From JANXMY01 sp965246745 (GTDB lineage Bacteria; Armatimonadota; Armatimonadia; Armatimonadales; Capsulimonadaceae): a stretch of DNA of 64,000 nt. The notes under the pieces were generated by a model that did no database searches, was not told the DNA's origin, and saw only the letters and a program-made list of their open reading frames with translations. The position numbers were made by a program, and so were the translations under genes. The DNA lies in assembly GCA_965246745.1 (NCBI GenBank), contig OZ251980.1:3100001-3164000 (forward strand). The letters run 5' to 3'. This document shows positions 62,787 through 64,000 of this stretch, piece by piece. Position 1 is the stretch's first letter, and each line of letters opens with the position of its first letter.

Positions 62787-64000
62787 ATGACTGCTACTGC
62801 CGCCCCGCCGGCGACGACCCTGCCGGAGACCACTTTGTCCGCGCTGCCGGTCGCACCGCCCGCTTACGATGTCCGTGACCTCAGCCTGGCCGATGCCGGC
62901 AAGCGCCGGATTGAATGGGCCGAGCGCGAAATGCCCGTCCTGCGCTCCATTCGTGAGCGCTTTGAGCGCGAAAAGCCATTGGAGGGACTTACGGCGGTCG
63001 CCTGCCTCCATGTTACTGCCGAGACCGCCAATCTCATGCGGACACTCCAAGCCGGCGGCATGAAAGTCGTTTTGTGCGCGTCGAACCCCCTGTCCACCCA
63101 AGACGATGTCGCGGCGGCCTTAGTCCAGCACTACGGCATTGCGACCTTCGCCATCAAGGGCGAGGACAACGAGACCTATTACCAGCATATTCTCAGCGCC
63201 CTGGAGCACAAGCCGAACTTCACGATGGACGACGGCGCGGACACGGTCGGCATCATCCACACCGAAAAGCGCGAGCTGATCGAAAATATCATCGGCGGCA
63301 CGGAAGAAACCACGACCGGCGTGATTCGCCTGCGGGCGATGGCAAAAGACGGCGTGCTGGCGTACCCGATTGTGGCGGTCAACGATGCCCAGACCAAGCA
63401 CTTCTTCGACAACCGCTACGGCACGGGCCAGTCTACGATTGACGGCATCATCCGGGCCACCAATGTTCTCTTGGCCGGCAAGTTTTTTGTGGTCGCCGGC
63501 TACGGCTGGTGCGGCAAGGGCCTGGCGATGCGGGCGAAGGGAATGGGCGCACAAGTCATCGTCACCGAGATTGATCCCCTGCGGGCGCTCGAAGCCACAA
63601 TGGACGGCTTCCATGTGATGCCGATGGCCGACGCCGCCAAAGTCGGCGACTTCTTCTGCACCGTCACCGGCGACAAAGATGTCATCCGCGCCGAGCACTT
63701 CGCCGCGATGAAAGACGGCGCGATTGTCTCGAACTCGGGCCACTTCAACGTCGAGATTGACATTCCGGCGCTGGAAAAGATGGCGACTTCCAAGCAGACG
63801 GTCCGCGACTTTGTGGAAGAATATGTTCTCGAAGACGGCCGCAAGGTCTTTATTCTCGGCGAAGGCCGCCTCATCAACTTGTCGAGCGCCGAGGGCCATC
63901 CCGCAAGCGTCATGGACATGTCGTTTGCGAACCAAGCGCTGTCCGCCGAATACATGAACCAAAACGCCAAGACTTTGGAGAAAAGCGTTTACGGCGTCCC
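62787..64000 (+). CDS. ahcY: adenosylhomocysteinase (3' truncated by the window)
   Basis: At least 404 residues of S-adenosylhomocysteine hydrolase, an NAD enzyme splitting SAH to adenosine and homocysteine and so closing the methyl cycle. DVRDLSLADAGKRRIEWAER (~28-47), CLHVTAETANLMRTLQAGGM (~73), YGTGQSTIDGIIRATNVLLA (~211), NAD-binding VVAGYGWCGKGLAMRAKGMG (~234) and IVSNSGHFNVEID (~313) are present. The N-terminus has a ~25-residue Pro/Thr-rich extension. ATG 62787 follows GGAAAGG. The gene runs past the right edge. It supplies homocysteine and is metabolically linked to the methionine theme of the T-box operon, though not adjacent. Confidence 0.95.
   Translation, partial: MTATAAPPATTLPETTLSALPVAPPAYDVRDLSLADAGKRRIEWAEREMPVLRSIRERFEREKPLEGLTAVACLHVTAETANLMRTLQAGGMKVVLCASNPLSTQDDVAAALVQHYGIATFAIKGEDNETYYQHILSALEHKPNFTMDDGADTVGIIHTEKRELIENIIGGTEETTTGVIRLRAMAKDGVLAYPIVAVNDAQTKHFFDNRYGTGQSTIDGIIRATNVLLAGKFFVVAGYGWCGKGLAMRAKGMGAQVIVTEIDPLRALEATMDGFHVMPMADAAKVGDFFCTVTGDKDVIRAEHFAAMKDGAIVSNSGHFNVEIDIPALEKMATSKQTVRDFVEEYVLEDGRKVFILGEGRLINLSSAEGHPASVMDMSFANQALSAEYMNQNAKTLEKSVYGV

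Noticed and set aside
1..64000. CRISPR array
   Set aside because: Tandem repeats here are contiguous 12-22 bp units without regular spacers, and no cas genes are present.

Overview
This 64 kb window is GC-rich, densely coded chromosomal DNA from a diderm (Gram-negative-type) bacterium. The combination points to Armatimonadota or a close relative: an S-layer-homology porin, LPS-export (lpt-type) genes, sigma-54, a cluster of type IV pilin/pseudopilin genes, an ANTAR response regulator and a T-box riboswitch in one genome. That assignment is an inference from gene content, not from a marker phylogeny. The window opens inside a peptide/nickel-type ABC permease gene and closes inside adenosylhomocysteinase. 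No rRNA, tRNA or CRISPR array was seen.

Layout. 1-2.5 kb: two ABC permeases and a SPOR protein. 2.6-6.5 kb: a promoter, a well-formed T-box leader and a five-gene operon (threonine-synthase-like enzyme, secreted protein, chlorite-dismutase/HemQ-like protein, MoaD/ThiS sulfur carrier, NIL-domain protein) closed by a terminator. 6.5-11.2 kb, minus strand: five pilin/pseudopilin genes. 11.4-14.7 kb: ANTAR regulator, beta-barrel porin, RadC. 14.7-17.2 kb: a decayed AbiE-like nucleotidyltransferase with its regulator, an SDR and an orphan antitoxin. 17.3-23.2 kb: NHL protein, QueG, S41 peptidase, membrane protein and PadR regulator. 23.3-31.1 kb: transketolase, a MazEF-like pair bracketed by a duplicated transketolase tail, creatininase-like protein, peroxiredoxin, cobalamin adenosyltransferase, flavoprotein reductase and a second MazF-like pair. 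31.1-38.4 kb: HIT, ruvA, a block of small accessory genes, ruvB, anti-sigma-like kinase, queA and a glycosyltransferase. 38.4-41.9 kb: DUF2335 pair, rpoN, UDP-glucuronate decarboxylase. 42-48.6 kb: an LPS-transport cluster (LptC-, LptA-, LptB- and LptF-like, DUF3084, RuvC-fold nuclease) interrupted by a TnpB-only IS200/IS605-type element. 48.9-56.3 kb: SLH porin, TIGR01777 epimerase and a 1388-residue SpoIVB-type (S55) protein. 56.5-64 kb: hisI, SDR, dienelactone hydrolase, OsmC, NADP-binding protein with a divergent LysR regulator, rpsR and ahcY.

Three themes run through the window. First, many genes look leaderless, with a TATAxT box 5-7 nt before the ATG. Second, intergenic DNA is full of exact 12-22 bp tandem duplications and small quasi-palindromes whose structure is kept while their sequence varies; some palindromes sit in frame inside genes (queG, the S41 peptidase, the S55 protein). 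Third, the best candidate for an undescribed system is the T-box operon at 2.6-6.5 kb. Its leader aligns best with an AUG (Met) specifier, and its genes pair a divergent threonine-synthase-like PLP enzyme with a MoaD-like carrier and a NIL protein. This suggests sulfur-carrier-dependent homocysteine/methionine synthesis, which is a hypothesis and not shown here.
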